Notes under the pieces: model-generated
What the model was told of the DNA's origin: nothing
Databases searched by the model: none
What the model saw: only the letters and a program-made list of their open reading frames with translations
Made by a program: the position numbers and the translations under genes
NCBI RefSeq assembly: GCF_000152825.2
Contig: NC_014414.1
Span: 806,001-870,000, forward strand
Direction: 5' to 3'
DNA: 64,000 nucleotides
DNA from: Parvularcula bermudensis HTCC2503
GTDB taxonomy: Bacteria; Pseudomonadota; Alphaproteobacteria; Caulobacterales; Parvularculaceae
Shown: piece by piece, positions 35,253-44,389 of the stretch
Layout: every line of letters begins with the position of its first letter
How positions within the stretch are numbered: the first letter of the stretch is position 1

Positions 35253-36047
35253 GTGACGATATCGCAAACGCCAAGCGATGAGAAGGAGCGCGAGAGTCTC
35301 GGCCTCCGGAACCTGACCATGGTTCGCGCTTTTCTGAGGGCGGCGACCGGCGATCAGATTGTCGGCGACATGATTGCCTCTGCGGTTTCTCGAACCATTG
35401 ATCTGGCCGACCATGATCTGAAAGACATCCTCGCGCGTACGATTGCCGAAACGCGGAAGATCACCCAAACCCCTGCGCCGCCGTTCAGCGCGACGGCGGT
35501 GGTGAGTGTCCTTAGCGATCACGAGGTTTGCCTCCGTAAAGCCGGCATCCTTTTCGATATTTTCGGGTTCGATCAGACCGACATTGCTGAAATCCTCGGC
35601 GTTGATCTAGAGACCGCTGGCCAGCGTATTCAGGATGCCAAGGCCCTTGTTGAGAATGCGCTGTCCGGTCCGGTTCTGATCGTAGAGGATGATGCCCTGA
35701 TTGCGGCCAGCCTGCAGGAGGTTGCCAGAGCGGCCGGCGCAAGCTCTGTCGTCATTACCCGCTCCTATGACGAGGCGATCGCAGCCGCCGCGCAATATAA
35801 TCCCGTTTTGGCGGTTGCGGACTACGATCTTGGCAAAGGCCAAAAGACCGGGATCGACGTGGTCCGAACGCTGTCGGCGGAATTCGGTATCCTCAGCATT
35901 TTTGTCACGGCGTTCCCTCGCATGGTTCTCACCGGGTCGGAGGATGAGCCGGTTTTCGTGCTCGCAAAGCCCTATCGCCGGGAACAAATCATCGCCGCGC
36001 TTCGCTTCGCCGTCAGCGCGCGGCGACCAGAGGTTCTCGCCGCGTAA
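35253..36047 (+). CDS. phyR: PhyR-like general stress response regulator (sigma-like domain plus receiver)
   Basis: A 264-aa cytosolic regulator. Residues 15-135 look like the PhyR ECF-sigma-like domain: VRAFLRAATGDQIVGDM as a region-2-like part and DQTDIAEILGVDLETAGQRI as a region-4-like part. Residues 138-264 are a receiver: E145-D146-D147, phospho-acceptor D190 (AVADYDLG), T219 (FVTAFPRMVLTG) and K239 (AKPYR). In this family the phosphorylated receiver frees the sigma-like domain to bind the anti-sigma NepR and release EcfG. The GTG at 35253, with GAGGGAGG about 6 bases upstream, is chosen; the frame runs far upstream into secB. A NepR-like gene is 5 kb away; no EcfG or sensor kinase is adjacent. 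Confidence 0.8.
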   Translation: MTISQTPSDEKERESLGLRNLTMVRAFLRAATGDQIVGDMIASAVSRTIDLADHDLKDILARTIAETRKITQTPAPPFSATAVVSVLSDHEVCLRKAGILFDIFGFDQTDIAEILGVDLETAGQRIQDAKALVENALSGPVLIVEDDALIAASLQEVARAAGASSVVITRSYDEAIAAAAQYNPVLAVADYDLGKGQKTGIDVVRTLSAEFGILSIFVTAFPRMVLTGSEDEPVFVLAKPYRREQIIAALRFAVSARRPEVLAA

Positions 36048-36049
36048 GG

Positions 36050-36808
36050 TCAGCTGATGGCCGGGGCCCCGCAATCGGGGCAGGCGGGGTCCGCGCGCAA
36101 TCGCGCCCGGCGCGTCACGCCCCCTAATGTATCAAGGATGAGAAGCTCATCGATCAGCTCCCCCCTCAGGGAGAGCAGGTGCTTGATCGCTTCAAGGGCG
36201 GTCAGCGTGCCGACCACGCCCGCCGTTACCCCTAGCACCCCTTGGGTCTCGCAGAGCGCTTCATCCTCCGGGGGTCGAGGAACGAGACAGCGGTAGCAGG
36301 GCCCCTCAGGAGCGGATCGCAGGGAGAGGATCTGCCCGTCGAACCGGCCAAGGGCGGCGGAGAGAAGGGGGATGCGCGCGCGGCGGGCGGCCCGGTTGAC
36401 GAGATAGCGCGGGGCAAAGCGGTCGAGCCCTTCAATGATGAGATCACTTTGCGACAGGAGGCGATCGGCGGTCGCCTCGGTCAGCATAATCGGATGCGGC
36501 TCGATGGAGATCTCTGGGTTCAGCGCGCGCAGACGGCGTGCCGCCGCGTCGACCTTTAACTGCCCTAAGTCACCGATCTCGAAGAGGATTTGTCGTTGAA
36601 GATTGGACAGTTCAACGTGATCACCATCGATCAGGCGGAGGGTCCCCACCCCGGCGGCGGCAAGATAGGCGAGGATCGGACAGCCGAGCCCTCCAACGCC
36701 CACCATGGTGACCCGGGCAGCCTTCAGTTTCTGTTGTCCCTGGCCGCCGATTTCAGGCAGCAAAAGGTGCCGCTTATATCGCTCCCGTTCCTCGGCGCTA
36801 AAGCTCAC
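36050..36808 (-). CDS. moeB: MoeB/ThiF-family adenylyltransferase
   Basis: E1-like enzyme that adenylates the C-terminus of MoaD- or ThiS-type sulfur carriers with ATP. It has 252 aa. The N-terminal [19 protein letters not shown] is typical, with the nucleotide loop [10 protein letters not shown] from residue 35 and [18 protein letters not shown]. Zinc cysteines are present as CYRC and CPDC. There is no rhodanese domain. The name moeB is chosen on similarity; a role in thiamine or thiolation pathways (ThiF) is possible. The start overlaps dut by 4 bp. Confidence 0.85.
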   Translation of the reverse strand: MSFSAEERERYKRHLLLPEIGGQGQQKLKAARVTMVGVGGLGCPILAYLAAAGVGTLRLIDGDHVELSNLQRQILFEIGDLGQLKVDAAARRLRALNPEISIEPHPIMLTEATADRLLSQSDLIIEGLDRFAPRYLVNRAARRARIPLLSAALGRFDGQILSLRSAPEGPCYRCLVPRPPEDEALCETQGVLGVTAGVVGTLTALEAIKHLLSLRGELIDELLILDTLGGVTRRARLRADPACPDCGAPAIS

Positions 36809-37266
36809 CGCCCGGTCGATCCAAACCCGCCGGTGCCCCGCGCGCTGTCCGGCAAATCGCTGTCAACAAGATGAAAGGCGCCGCGGGTCACAGGGGCGAT
36901 CACCAATTGCGCAATGCGCTCCCCCCGCTGAACGGTAAAAGGGGCGTCGCCGTGATTGATCAGCAAGACCTTGATCTCGCCGCGATAATCGCTGTCGATC
37001 GTGCCGGGGGCGTTGAGGCATGTTACCCCGAACTTTGCCGCTAGGCCGGAGCGGGGCCGCACCTGGGCCTCATATCCGTTCGGGAGAGCCATGCTAAGGC
37101 CGGTGGGAATCAACGCCCGCGCCCCGGGGGCCAGTTCGATCGCGGCGTCGTCGGCGACCGCCGCCCGCAGATCGGCCCCCGCGGCCTCTTCGGTCTCGTA
37201 GCGCGGAAGCGGCAGCCCTTCGGCATGGGGCAGGTGGCGGAGGGCGATTTCAATCGTTTCGCTCAT
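36805..37266 (-). CDS. dut: Deoxyuridine 5'-triphosphate nucleotidohydrolase
   Basis: Hydrolyses dUTP to dUMP and PPi, keeping uracil out of DNA and feeding dTMP synthesis. It has 153 aa, the normal trimeric type. The motifs are AGADLRAA (I), [11 protein letters not shown] (II), [19 protein letters not shown] (III), [13 protein letters not shown] (IV) and [11 protein letters not shown] (V) at the C-terminus. It overlaps both folC and the moeB-like gene by 4 bp, so the three are translationally linked. Confidence 0.96.
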   Translation of the reverse strand: MSETIEIALRHLPHAEGLPLPRYETEEAAGADLRAAVADDAAIELAPGARALIPTGLSMALPNGYEAQVRPRSGLAAKFGVTCLNAPGTIDSDYRGEIKVLLINHGDAPFTVQRGERIAQLVIAPVTRGAFHLVDSDLPDSARGTGGFGSTGR

Positions 37267-38594
37267 GAATTTTCCTCGAGAACATGTCCGGCAAGATAGA
37301 GGCTGCCGCAGATCAGAATACGGGGCATTCCCTCGCCCGAGCGGCCTGTCTCCTCGACCGCCTGGTCGATGCCCGCCGCGATGTTCTCGACGGGGACGGC
37401 GGGCAATCCGGCCTTTTGCGCCATTTCCGCGAGGCGGGATTTCACCACCGGTGTGCCGCTCTTCGCTTCGACGGTAAAGACAGCCGATGCCAAGCCTTCA
37501 AAGGCGGCAAAGAACCCCTCTGCATCCTTATTCTCTTGCATCCCGACAATCAAAATCACCGGCCTTGGGGTGTGGTCGTCAAGATCGGCGAGGGCACGGG
37601 CCAGGGCGCGGGCGGCATGGGGGTTGTGCCCCCCATCGAGCCATAATTCAGCGTGCTCGCCGGCATGGCGCTGGGCGCGGTCGACCAATGGTCCCCGGGT
37701 CAGGCGCTGGAGCCGGGCCGGCCAGAACGCCGTTTCGATGCCATAAGATGCGGTTTGGTCATCGGGCAACAGCCCCCCCGCCTTGAGGGCCGCAACGGCG
37801 AGCGCCGCGTTCTCCACTTGATGACTGCCCGCCAGCCGGGGCAATCCGAGGTCGCGAAGGCCGTCTTCGTCTTCATAGACGAGACGCCCGGCTTCTTGCC
37901 GAAAGCTCCAATCCTCTCCGTAGACATGGGGGTGAGCCCCGATGGCAAGAGCCCGTGATTTGAGGACAGGCAACGCCTCGTGGCGCTGGGCGCCGGTCAC
38001 GAAGGCGGCGCCCGCTTTAAGAATCCCCGCCTTTTCAAAGGCGATATCGGCGAGTTCGGTGCCCAGGAAACGCTGATGGTCGAGGGCAATGGGCGTAATG
38101 ATTGCGGCCCTGGGATGATCGATCACATTTGTGGCATCGAGCCGTCCCCCAAGCCCGGTTTCGAGGATGACCACATCGCCGGCGGTCTCGGCAAAGGCCA
38201 AAAAGGCCGAGGCGGTGACCGCTTCGAAATAGCTGAGCGGCAGATCGCCGGCGGCGGCTTCGCAGCGGCCGAGAGTCGCGGCGAGAAGGTCGTCGGATAT
38301 TGGCTCCCCCGCCAGCGTGATACGCTCGTTGAACCGGACCAAATGGGGCGAGGTGAAGATATGGACCTTGAGGCCGGCAGCCTTAAGGATGCTCCCCAGA
38401 AACGCACAGGTCGAGCCTTTGCCGTTCGTTCCCGCGACATGGAGGACGGGGGGAAGGCGATGATGGGGATTGCCCAGCCGGGCCAGGGCTTCTTCGATCC
38501 GATCCAGGCCAAGGGTGATCTCAGCGAGGCTACGGGCGGCGAAGCCGTCCAGGATCGCATTGATCTCGGCTTGGGCCGCAGTTTGTGGGATCAT
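37263..38594 (-). CDS. folC: Bifunctional folylpolyglutamate/dihydrofolate synthase
   Basis: Adds glutamate to dihydropteroate and folates. It has 443 aa. The P-loop GTNGKGST is at residues 55-62, followed by [33 protein letters not shown] and LDHQRFLG. The C-terminal ligase domain has [15 protein letters not shown]. It overlaps the accD stop by one base. The operon trpA-accD-folC is the usual alphaproteobacterial order. Confidence 0.95.
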   Translation of the reverse strand: MIPQTAAQAEINAILDGFAARSLAEITLGLDRIEEALARLGNPHHRLPPVLHVAGTNGKGSTCAFLGSILKAAGLKVHIFTSPHLVRFNERITLAGEPISDDLLAATLGRCEAAAGDLPLSYFEAVTASAFLAFAETAGDVVILETGLGGRLDATNVIDHPRAAIITPIALDHQRFLGTELADIAFEKAGILKAGAAFVTGAQRHEALPVLKSRALAIGAHPHVYGEDWSFRQEAGRLVYEDEDGLRDLGLPRLAGSHQVENAALAVAALKAGGLLPDDQTASYGIETAFWPARLQRLTRGPLVDRAQRHAGEHAELWLDGGHNPHAARALARALADLDDHTPRPVILIVGMQENKDAEGFFAAFEGLASAVFTVEAKSGTPVVKSRLAEMAQKAGLPAVPVENIAAGIDQAVEETGRSGEGMPRILICGSLYLAGHVLEENS

Positions 38595-39574
38595 TACTCC
38601 GCCGCTTTCGGCAGCTCTTCCGTGGGTTGCGCGTCGCTATTGGCGGCATTGTCAATCGCTGGCGGCGCATCGGGGGCGGGCAGCAATTCAGTGGCCGGGG
38701 CCTGGGTATGGGATCGCCCGCCGCGCTTCATCAGCACATGGAGGAGTGAGGACAGGCTGTCCCGCATCTCGTGGCGATGCACCACCTGATCCACCATCCC
38801 TTTTTCATGGAGATATTCGGAGCGCTGAAAGCCCTCGGGGAGTTTTTCCCGAATGGTCTGTTCGATCACCCGCGGACCGGCAAAGCCGATCAACGCGCCG
38901 GGCTCGGCGAAGTGAACATCCCCCAGCATGGCAAAGGAGGCGGTGACCCCGCCCGTGGTCGGATGGGTCAGGACCACGATGTAGGGCAGGCCGGCATCGC
39001 GCAGCATTTGCACGGCGATCGTTGACCGGGGCATTTGCATGAGGGACAGAATCCCTTCTTGCATCCTGGCGCCGCCGGACGCGGTGAAAAGGATAAGCGG
39101 GGCTTTGGCGACCAGCGCTTCTTCGGCCGCTTTCACGAGACCCTCGCCCAGGGCCATGCCCATGGAGCCCCCCATAAAGGCGAAATTCTGGACCCCGGCT
39201 ATGGTCGGCAGACCGTGCAGGCTGCCCTTGCCGACGATCAGCGCATCGGGCTCGCCCGTCTTGCGGCGGCTATCGCGCAAGCGATCGGCGTAGCGTTTGG
39301 TATCCTTGAAGCGGAGCGGATCGTCGGTGACGCCCGGCAGCTTCACTTTTTCCCATTTCCCGTTGTCGAACAGGCTTTCCAGACGCGCGGCCGGGGAGAT
39401 CCGGCCGTGGTGGTTACAATTGGGACAGACCTGGAGGGCAGCCTCGAGATCTTTGTTAAACGTCATCTCGCCGCAGGACGGACAGCTCGACCACAGCGAG
39501 GCGTTTCCGTCGTCCTCGCGATGACGGAAGATCTTCTTGATACCGGGAGGGGTAATGTCGGACAGCCAGTTCAT
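38594..39574 (-). CDS. accD: Acetyl-CoA carboxylase carboxyltransferase beta subunit
   Basis: Transfers CO2 from carboxybiotin to acetyl-CoA as part of the AccA2-AccD2 carboxyltransferase for fatty-acid synthesis. It has 326 aa. A zinc ribbon at the N-terminus has cysteines at 31, 34, 50 and 53. The crotonase-fold domain has [19 protein letters not shown] and [15 protein letters not shown]. The C-terminus is a variable tail rich in alanine and proline. Its start overlaps the trpA stop by 4 bp. Confidence 0.97.
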   Translation of the reverse strand: MNWLSDITPPGIKKIFRHREDDGNASLWSSCPSCGEMTFNKDLEAALQVCPNCNHHGRISPAARLESLFDNGKWEKVKLPGVTDDPLRFKDTKRYADRLRDSRRKTGEPDALIVGKGSLHGLPTIAGVQNFAFMGGSMGMALGEGLVKAAEEALVAKAPLILFTASGGARMQEGILSLMQMPRSTIAVQMLRDAGLPYIVVLTHPTTGGVTASFAMLGDVHFAEPGALIGFAGPRVIEQTIREKLPEGFQRSEYLHEKGMVDQVVHRHEMRDSLSSLLHVLMKRGGRSHTQAPATELLPAPDAPPAIDNAANSDAQPTEELPKAAE

Positions 39575-40398
39575 CGGGATACCCTTTCAGACCGCGCGGT
39601 CTTAATAGAGTCGGCGAGACGCCGGGTAAATGCAATCGTTTCGTCCATAACACGGCAAGGATCATGCCGATGGGCTTCGATGATCTCCACCAGGGCGGAG
39701 CCCACCACGACGGCGTCGGCGGTTTGGGCGATGGTCGCGGCGCGTTCGGGGGTCCTTACCCCAAATCCTACGGCGACAGGCAGACCTGAGCGCGCTTTAA
39801 GGCGGCTCACCGCCCTCTCGACACTCGCTTCTTCCCCCGTCTTGCCGCCCGTAACCCCGGCGACGGACACATAATAGACAAAGCCCGATGCGTGGGAGAG
39901 GACGGCGGGTAAGCGCGCATCGTCGGTGGTCGGGGTCGCCAACCGTATGAAGTCGAGACCGGCTTCTTTCGCCGGCTTGCAGAACTCTTCATCTTCTTCG
40001 GGGGGCAGATCGACGATGATCAGACCGTCGACCCCCGCTTCGGTCGCCGCGGTGAGAAAGCGATCGATTCCGAAGCGATAAAAGGGATTGTAATACCCCA
40101 TCAACACCAAGGGGGTCCGATCATCCTTCAGGCGAAACGACCTTACTAATTCAAGGGTCTTGCTGAGAGTCTGGCCGCCGGCAAGGGCGCGTTGACCGGC
40201 CCGTTGGATCGCCGGTCCGTCCGCCATCGGGTCCGTGAAGGGGACGCCGATCTCGATGATATCGGCCCCCGCTGCGGGCAGGGCGTCGAGCAATTGTCGA
40301 CAGGTATCAAAATCGGGGTCTCCCCCCATGATGAAGGGGATGAAAGCGGCCCGACCCTCGCGGGAGAGCGCATCGAACGTGTCGGACAAACGAGACAT
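39571..40398 (-). CDS. trpA: Tryptophan synthase alpha chain
   Basis: Retro-aldol cleavage of indole-3-glycerol phosphate to indole, channelled to TrpB. It has 275 aa. E49 and D60 lie in [13 protein letters not shown]. Other marks are [25 protein letters not shown] and [11 protein letters not shown]. It is separated from trpB by about 365 bp, in which a NepR-like small gene lies on the same strand; in relatives trpB and trpA are usually adjacent. Confidence 0.96.
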   Translation of the reverse strand: MSRLSDTFDALSREGRAAFIPFIMGGDPDFDTCRQLLDALPAAGADIIEIGVPFTDPMADGPAIQRAGQRALAGGQTLSKTLELVRSFRLKDDRTPLVLMGYYNPFYRFGIDRFLTAATEAGVDGLIIVDLPPEEDEEFCKPAKEAGLDFIRLATPTTDDARLPAVLSHASGFVYYVSVAGVTGGKTGEEASVERAVSRLKARSGLPVAVGFGVRTPERAATIAQTADAVVVGSALVEIIEAHRHDPCRVMDETIAFTRRLADSIKTARSERVSR

Positions 40399-40448
40399 CG
40401 CCGCTGTTTGGCGTTTCGGCGAAAGCGGTTCAACAGGATTCGTTGTGA

Positions 40449-40628
40449 TCAGCGCTTCGCGCGCTTTGAGGCCAGGGTCAGAAGCTCGGTAAATTCGTCG
40501 GGGACGGGCATCTGGTCGACCTCGCCCAAATCTCCCCGCAACCGCCCACCGATCGACTCGCGAAGCCGACGATCCGCCCGGCGATCCCGCGGGGCGTCAT
40601 TCCTCGTTTGGCCGTTATGAGCTTTCAT
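40449..40628 (-). CDS. nepR: NepR-like anti-sigma factor (small protein between trpB and trpA)
   Basis: A 59-aa protein from the ATG at 40628 (a TTG at 40643 is an alternative start). The C-terminal half has the NepR pattern: [20 protein letters not shown] spans residues 26-45, then FTELL at 46-50. NepR proteins carry a conserved IGxxLR...PVPDxFxxLL core that binds the stress sigma factor EcfG and is titrated by phosphorylated PhyR. The N-terminus is short and charged, as in the family. An EcfG-like promoter stands 29 bp upstream. No ribosome binding site is obvious. The identification rests on a short motif, context and promoter. Confidence 0.6.
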   Translation of the reverse strand: MKAHNGQTRNDAPRDRRADRRLRESIGGRLRGDLGEVDQMPVPDEFTELLTLASKRAKR

Positions 40629-40657
40629 CAAAATTGCATCCAACCTTTCAGCTCTAC

Positions 40658-40683
40658 AACGCCGTCACGCCTGAGGCGGTTGC
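40658..40683 (-). promoter_or_regulatory. Putative EcfG-type promoter before the NepR-like gene
   Basis: On the minus strand GCAAC, 17 bp, then CGTT. This matches the EcfG consensus GGAAC-N16/17-CGTT with one mismatch in the -35 element. It starts in the trpB-nepR gap, so it would transcribe nepR and perhaps trpA, accD and folC. The rest of the gap 40684-40762 shows no further feature. Confidence 0.5.
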
Positions 40684-40762
40684 ATAGCTGCCCCAGAACA
40701 TAGAGCGCGAATGCAAAAGTCTCCTTAACCCGGCGGGGTCAGAGAGGCATGTCGATGGGACC

Positions 40763-42025
40763 CTAGTGACCGGGGGGGTCGATATCGACCCCCAGATGGG
40801 CCGCCACGGAGAAGATATCCTTGTCGCCGCGCCCACAGAGATTGAGCAATAGCAGCGCCGATTGGGGCAATTGGGCCGCTTTATCAACGGCACGAGCGAG
40901 GGCGTGCGCAGGCTCCAGCGCAGGGATAATGCCCTCAAGGCGCGAGAGCAGGGCGAACATGTCGAGGGCCTCCCTGTCGGTGGCATTCTGATAGGTCACC
41001 CGTCCGGTGGTGTGGAGCCAGGCATGTTCAGGCCCAATTCCTGGATAATCGAGCCCCGCAGAAATCGAATGGCCTTCGGCAATCTGCCCGTCCTCATCCT
41101 GGAGGAGGAAGGTACGGTTGCCGTGCAGCACCCCCGGCGCTCCCCCGGCGAGTGATGCGGCGTGATCGCTCGTTTCCAGCCCGCGCCCCGCCGCCTCGAC
41201 CCCGATGATCTCAACATCTTGGTCGTCGAGAAAGGGGTGGAAGAGGCCGATCGCGTTCGACCCGCCGCCGATACAGGCCATAATCGTATCCGGCAGCCGC
41301 CCCTCCCGCTCAAGGATCTGGGCCCGCGCCTCCCGGCCGATCACCGATTGAAAGTCGCGGACCATGGCGGGGTAGGGGTGGGGGCCGGCTGCGGTGCCGA
41401 TCACGTAGAAGGTGTTGTCGACATTCGTCACCCAGTCGCGCAACGCCTCGTTCATCGCATCTTTTAGGGTGCCGCGCCCGCTCGTCACCGGCACAATCTC
41501 CGCGCCGAGCAACTTCATCCTGAAGACATTCGGCTTTTGCCGTTCGACATCCGTCGCGCCCATAAACACGGTGCAGGGAAGCCCAAAAAGGGCGCAGACG
41601 GTGGCGGTGGCCACCCCATGCTGGCCCGCCCCGGTTTCCGCGATGATGCGCGTTTTGCCCATGCGATGGGCAAGCAAGACCTGGCCGAGGCAATTATTGA
41701 TCTTGTGAGCGCCCGTGTGGTTCAGCTCATCGCGCTTGAAGAAAATGCGCGCGCCCTTTCCCGTCGGGGCTGTTTCACGGACATGGGCCGTCAGGCGCTC
41801 CGCTTCGAAGAGTGGGGAGGGGCGACCAACATAGTCGCGGGCATAGCGATCGATCGTGGCTTGAAAATCGGGATCGGCCTTTGCCTCTTCATAGGCGCGC
41901 TCCACCGAAAGGATGAGAGGCATCAAGGTTTCCGCTACGAAACGACCTCCGAAAATACCGAACCTTCCCCGCTGATCGGGGCCGTTGCGGAAGCTGTTCG
42001 GGGGCAGGGTGTCGGTGGCGGTCAT
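40763..42025 (-). CDS. trpB: Tryptophan synthase beta chain
   Basis: PLP enzyme that joins indole and serine to tryptophan. It has 420 aa. The PLP lysine is K108 in [15 protein letters not shown]. Other marks are [20 protein letters not shown] and the phosphate loop [12 protein letters not shown]. It is of the ordinary TrpB1 type that works with TrpA. It lies 15 bp downstream of trpF. The C-terminus is followed by the nepR-like gene. Confidence 0.97.
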   Translation of the reverse strand: MTATDTLPPNSFRNGPDQRGRFGIFGGRFVAETLMPLILSVERAYEEAKADPDFQATIDRYARDYVGRPSPLFEAERLTAHVRETAPTGKGARIFFKRDELNHTGAHKINNCLGQVLLAHRMGKTRIIAETGAGQHGVATATVCALFGLPCTVFMGATDVERQKPNVFRMKLLGAEIVPVTSGRGTLKDAMNEALRDWVTNVDNTFYVIGTAAGPHPYPAMVRDFQSVIGREARAQILEREGRLPDTIMACIGGGSNAIGLFHPFLDDQDVEIIGVEAAGRGLETSDHAASLAGGAPGVLHGNRTFLLQDEDGQIAEGHSISAGLDYPGIGPEHAWLHTTGRVTYQNATDREALDMFALLSRLEGIIPALEPAHALARAVDKAAQLPQSALLLLNLCGRGDKDIFSVAAHLGVDIDPPGH

Positions 42026-42040
42026 GAAGAGCTCATGGGG

Positions 42041-42757
42041 TCAGAGAGGGCGAGCATCGCGCATAGCAGCGCGGGCGCGTTCGACAAAGGCGACAATCTT
42101 TGCCGGGTCCTTCTGCCCTTTCTCGGCTTCGACCCCACTCGAAACGTCGACCCCTGCAAATTGGGGGTGGCTCGCCGCCACCCTAATTGCCTGAGTGACA
42201 TTCTCGGGGGTCAAGCCGCCGGCCAGCAGAAAGGGGAGGCTCCCTCGATAGGCGGCCAGGACCGACCAGTCGAAGGGCGTGCCATGCCCCCCCTGATATC
42301 GCGCGCCCTCCGGCGGTTTGGCATCGAATAGCAGACCGTCGGCGCGGGGCAGGACGTCATCGCCAATATCCCTAGCGGTGCTGACGGCGCGGGCCGCCAG
42401 GATCGGGATGTGGACGGCGGCGCCGATGGCCTCGACCAGGGCGGGCTCCTCCGCGCCATGGAGCTGCAGGGCATCGAGGGGCAGGGCTTGTGCGAGGGAC
42501 GCGAGGGCGTCAGGGCCTTGCCCAGCGACGAGGGCGACGGCTCGAAGGCCCAGGGCCTTTGCCGCATCGACCAGTGGCTTGGCCTCAGCAAGGCTGCCGA
42601 CATAGCGAGGTGACGCGGGGACGAAGACAAAGCCCGCAAGGCTGGCCCCCGCTTGCGCTGCGGTTTCGATCATGTCGATCGAGCGAAGCCCGCAAATCTT
42701 GATCTCGCCGGAAAGGACGAGCCGATTAGGATCGGAGGGCGGGGAGCTTTGAGCCAC
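42041..42757 (-). CDS. trpF: Phosphoribosylanthranilate isomerase
   Basis: Amadori isomerisation of PRA to CdRP in tryptophan synthesis. About 238 aa. The core starts EIKICGLRSIDMIETAAQ with the catalytic cysteine, followed by FVFVPASPRYV, ALQLHGAEEPALV and LAGGLTPENV. No ATG fits; the GTG at 42757 lies inside the end of lapA (overlap 32 bp) and is the best start, leaving about 16 non-conserved residues before the core. The frame itself is open further upstream into lapA. Confidence 0.9.
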   Translation of the reverse strand: MAQSSPPSDPNRLVLSGEIKICGLRSIDMIETAAQAGASLAGFVFVPASPRYVGSLAEAKPLVDAAKALGLRAVALVAGQGPDALASLAQALPLDALQLHGAEEPALVEAIGAAVHIPILAARAVSTARDIGDDVLPRADGLLFDAKPPEGARYQGGHGTPFDWSVLAAYRGSLPFLLAGGLTPENVTQAIRVAASHPQFAGVDVSSGVEAEKGQKDPAKIVAFVERARAAMRDARPL

Positions 42758-43067
42758 GGGCGCCGATGGGAGAATTGGTTGCGAGCTGCAATTCCTGCTC
42801 GAGCCGCTTGATCTCTTTTTTGCGTTTCTGTGCCTTATCCCTGACCCCGCGGCTTGAGAGCCACATGCCGAAAGCACCGAGGCAAAAGCCAATCACGAGG
42901 GTGAACATAAGGGCGGCCCAAAGCGGCATAGGCCCAAGGAAAAAGGCGGGGTCATCCGTGCTGATGGGATCCATGCTGATCAGTACGGGACGACGATTGG
43001 CGACAAGGAACAGCAATAACGCAAGCCCCAAGACCAAAAACAGAGCGTAGGAAATATAACGGCGCAT
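42726..43067 (-). CDS. lapA: LapA domain membrane protein
   Basis: A 113-aa inner-membrane protein with two hydrophobic segments (residues 7-23 and 49-70) and a charged C-terminal coil (KKEIKRLEQELQLA). LapA with LapB tunes LpxC turnover in enterobacteria; the role in alphaproteobacteria is inferred. It sits between ihfB and trpF as usual in this class. Confidence 0.85.
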   Translation of the reverse strand: MRRYISYALFLVLGLALLLFLVANRRPVLISMDPISTDDPAFFLGPMPLWAALMFTLVIGFCLGAFGMWLSSRGVRDKAQKRKKEIKRLEQELQLATNSPIGARGSKLPALRS

Positions 43068-43076
43068 GGGCGCCGA

Positions 43077-43418
43077 TTACCGACTTTCTGCGTGGCGCGC
43101 CACATCTTGCTGCGCCATCATTGGCGCGACGAGGTCGGTTTTTTTATTCAGCCGCTCCCGCATCTCTTTACCGGCCTTGAAAAACGGTACCCATTTCTCC
43201 TCGACCTCGACACTCTCGCCGGTGCGGGGATTCCGACCGGTCCGTGCCTCCCGATATTTGACGGAGAATGTACCAAAGCCGCGCAGTTCGACCCGGTCCC
43301 CCTGCTCCAACGCGGTCGAGATATGGTCGAATATCGCCGAGACGAGTTTTTCCACATCCTTCATGAAGAGATGCGGGTTCTCCGCCGCGAGCTGCTGAAC
43401 CAATTCCGATTTGATCAT
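43077..43418 (-). CDS. ihfB: Integration host factor beta subunit
   Basis: DNA-bending protein of the HU/IHF family, 113 aa. The core [20 protein letters not shown] to [15 protein letters not shown] is standard, with the DNA-binding beta arm [10 protein letters not shown]. The tail after residue 94 is an extension. The ATG at 43418 gives the family N-terminus. It leads ihfB-lapA-trpF-trpB. Its promoter should lie in the 187-bp gap 43419-43605, shared with divergent ubiE. Confidence 0.95.
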   Translation of the reverse strand: MIKSELVQQLAAENPHLFMKDVEKLVSAIFDHISTALEQGDRVELRGFGTFSVKYREARTGRNPRTGESVEVEEKWVPFFKAGKEMRERLNKKTDLVAPMMAQQDVARHAESR

Positions 43419-43605
43419 TAAAGGCGTCCTTCTCCCCAGCCGACTGTACGCCAACCCCCTCGTTGAACTCCCCGGAGGGGGAAATGCCGATCATGAACCT
43501 ATGTTATAGAGATAGGTCGCAAGCCATGACAATCCTGTGAGAACACGGGTTTGCCACTCGCGCTGCGAAAAGCCATGTATGAGGCGTAAAAAAGGGCTGC
43601 CTCCC

Positions 43606-44388
43606 ATGAACACCGTCAGTTTCGGTCGCCGTCAGGTTGAAGAGCAAGAAAAAGAACACCTTGTTCGGGCGGTATTCGACTCCGTCGCGCCGCAATATGA
43701 TTTGATGAATGACCTGATGTCCGCCGGCATTCACCGAATCTGGAAATCGGTGCTTCTCGACCGGCTTGCCCCCCAGCCTGGCCAGACCCTCCTCGATGTG
43801 GCGGGCGGTACGGGGGACATTGCCGAGGGGTTCCTGGCCCGTGCGGCGGCCCGCAACCCCCGCGGGCGTTCGCCGGCGACAGCCATCGTGATGGACATCA
43901 ATCACAGCATGTTGGTGGCGGGGGCCGAACGCACCAAGCGTCCCGAGGACAAGACGCTGGTGGCCGAGGACGGCTCCCCCCTCCTGCGGGTCTGCGGGAA
44001 TGCCGAAGAGCTTCCCTTTCCGGATCGTTCCGTCGATAAAGTGACGATTGCGTTCGGTATTCGCAATGTTACGCGCCGCGCCGCGGCGCTTGCGGAGTTC
44101 CATCGGGTACTGAAGACCGGCGGGCAGTTCATCTGCCTTGAGTTTTCCCGCCCTATCACCGCGACAATGGAAAAGCTCTACTATCTGTATGCAGAGAACA
44201 TGATCCCCCGTCTGGGGGCGTGGGTGGCCAAGGACCGAGACAGCTACGATTATCTCGTCGAAAGCATTAAGCGCTTTCCGCCGCAGGACGCCTTTGCCCT
44301 TGAGGTGCAGGGGGCGGGCTTCCAGCGGGTCAAGGTCGAGAACATGTCCGCAGGGGTCGCCTCGCTTCATTCGGGGTGGAAATACTAA
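43606..44388 (+). CDS. ubiE: Demethylmenaquinone/ubiquinone C-methyltransferase
   Basis: SAM-dependent C-methylation in ubiquinone synthesis. It has 260 aa. The start region RAVFDSVAPQYDLMNDLMS, the SAM loop DVAGGTGD at residues 64-71, CGNAEELPFPD, IAFGIRNVTRRAAAL and the final SGWKY are all typical. The ATG at 43606 is chosen over upstream starts that lack similarity. ubiB and coaBC follow at once. Confidence 0.95.
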   Translation: MNTVSFGRRQVEEQEKEHLVRAVFDSVAPQYDLMNDLMSAGIHRIWKSVLLDRLAPQPGQTLLDVAGGTGDIAEGFLARAAARNPRGRSPATAIVMDINHSMLVAGAERTKRPEDKTLVAEDGSPLLRVCGNAEELPFPDRSVDKVTIAFGIRNVTRRAAALAEFHRVLKTGGQFICLEFSRPITATMEKLYYLYAENMIPRLGAWVAKDRDSYDYLVESIKRFPPQDAFALEVQGAGFQRVKVENMSAGVASLHSGWKY

Positions 44389-44389
44389 C

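Noticed and set aside
40192-40620. A 142-codon plus-strand frame over the trpA start and the trpB-trpA gap
   Set aside because: It overlaps trpA on the opposite strand and shows no family features, while the minus-strand frame shows the NepR core.
41769-41783. TGTTTCACG half of a parS site in trpB
   Set aside because: Only the left half matches; the right half diverges (GACATG). It is far from the origin cluster.
43419-43605. EcfG-like promoter GGAAA-N-TGTT before ubiE
   Set aside because: The -35 element lacks the final C of GGAAC and the spacing does not fit; I do not count it with the two better sites.
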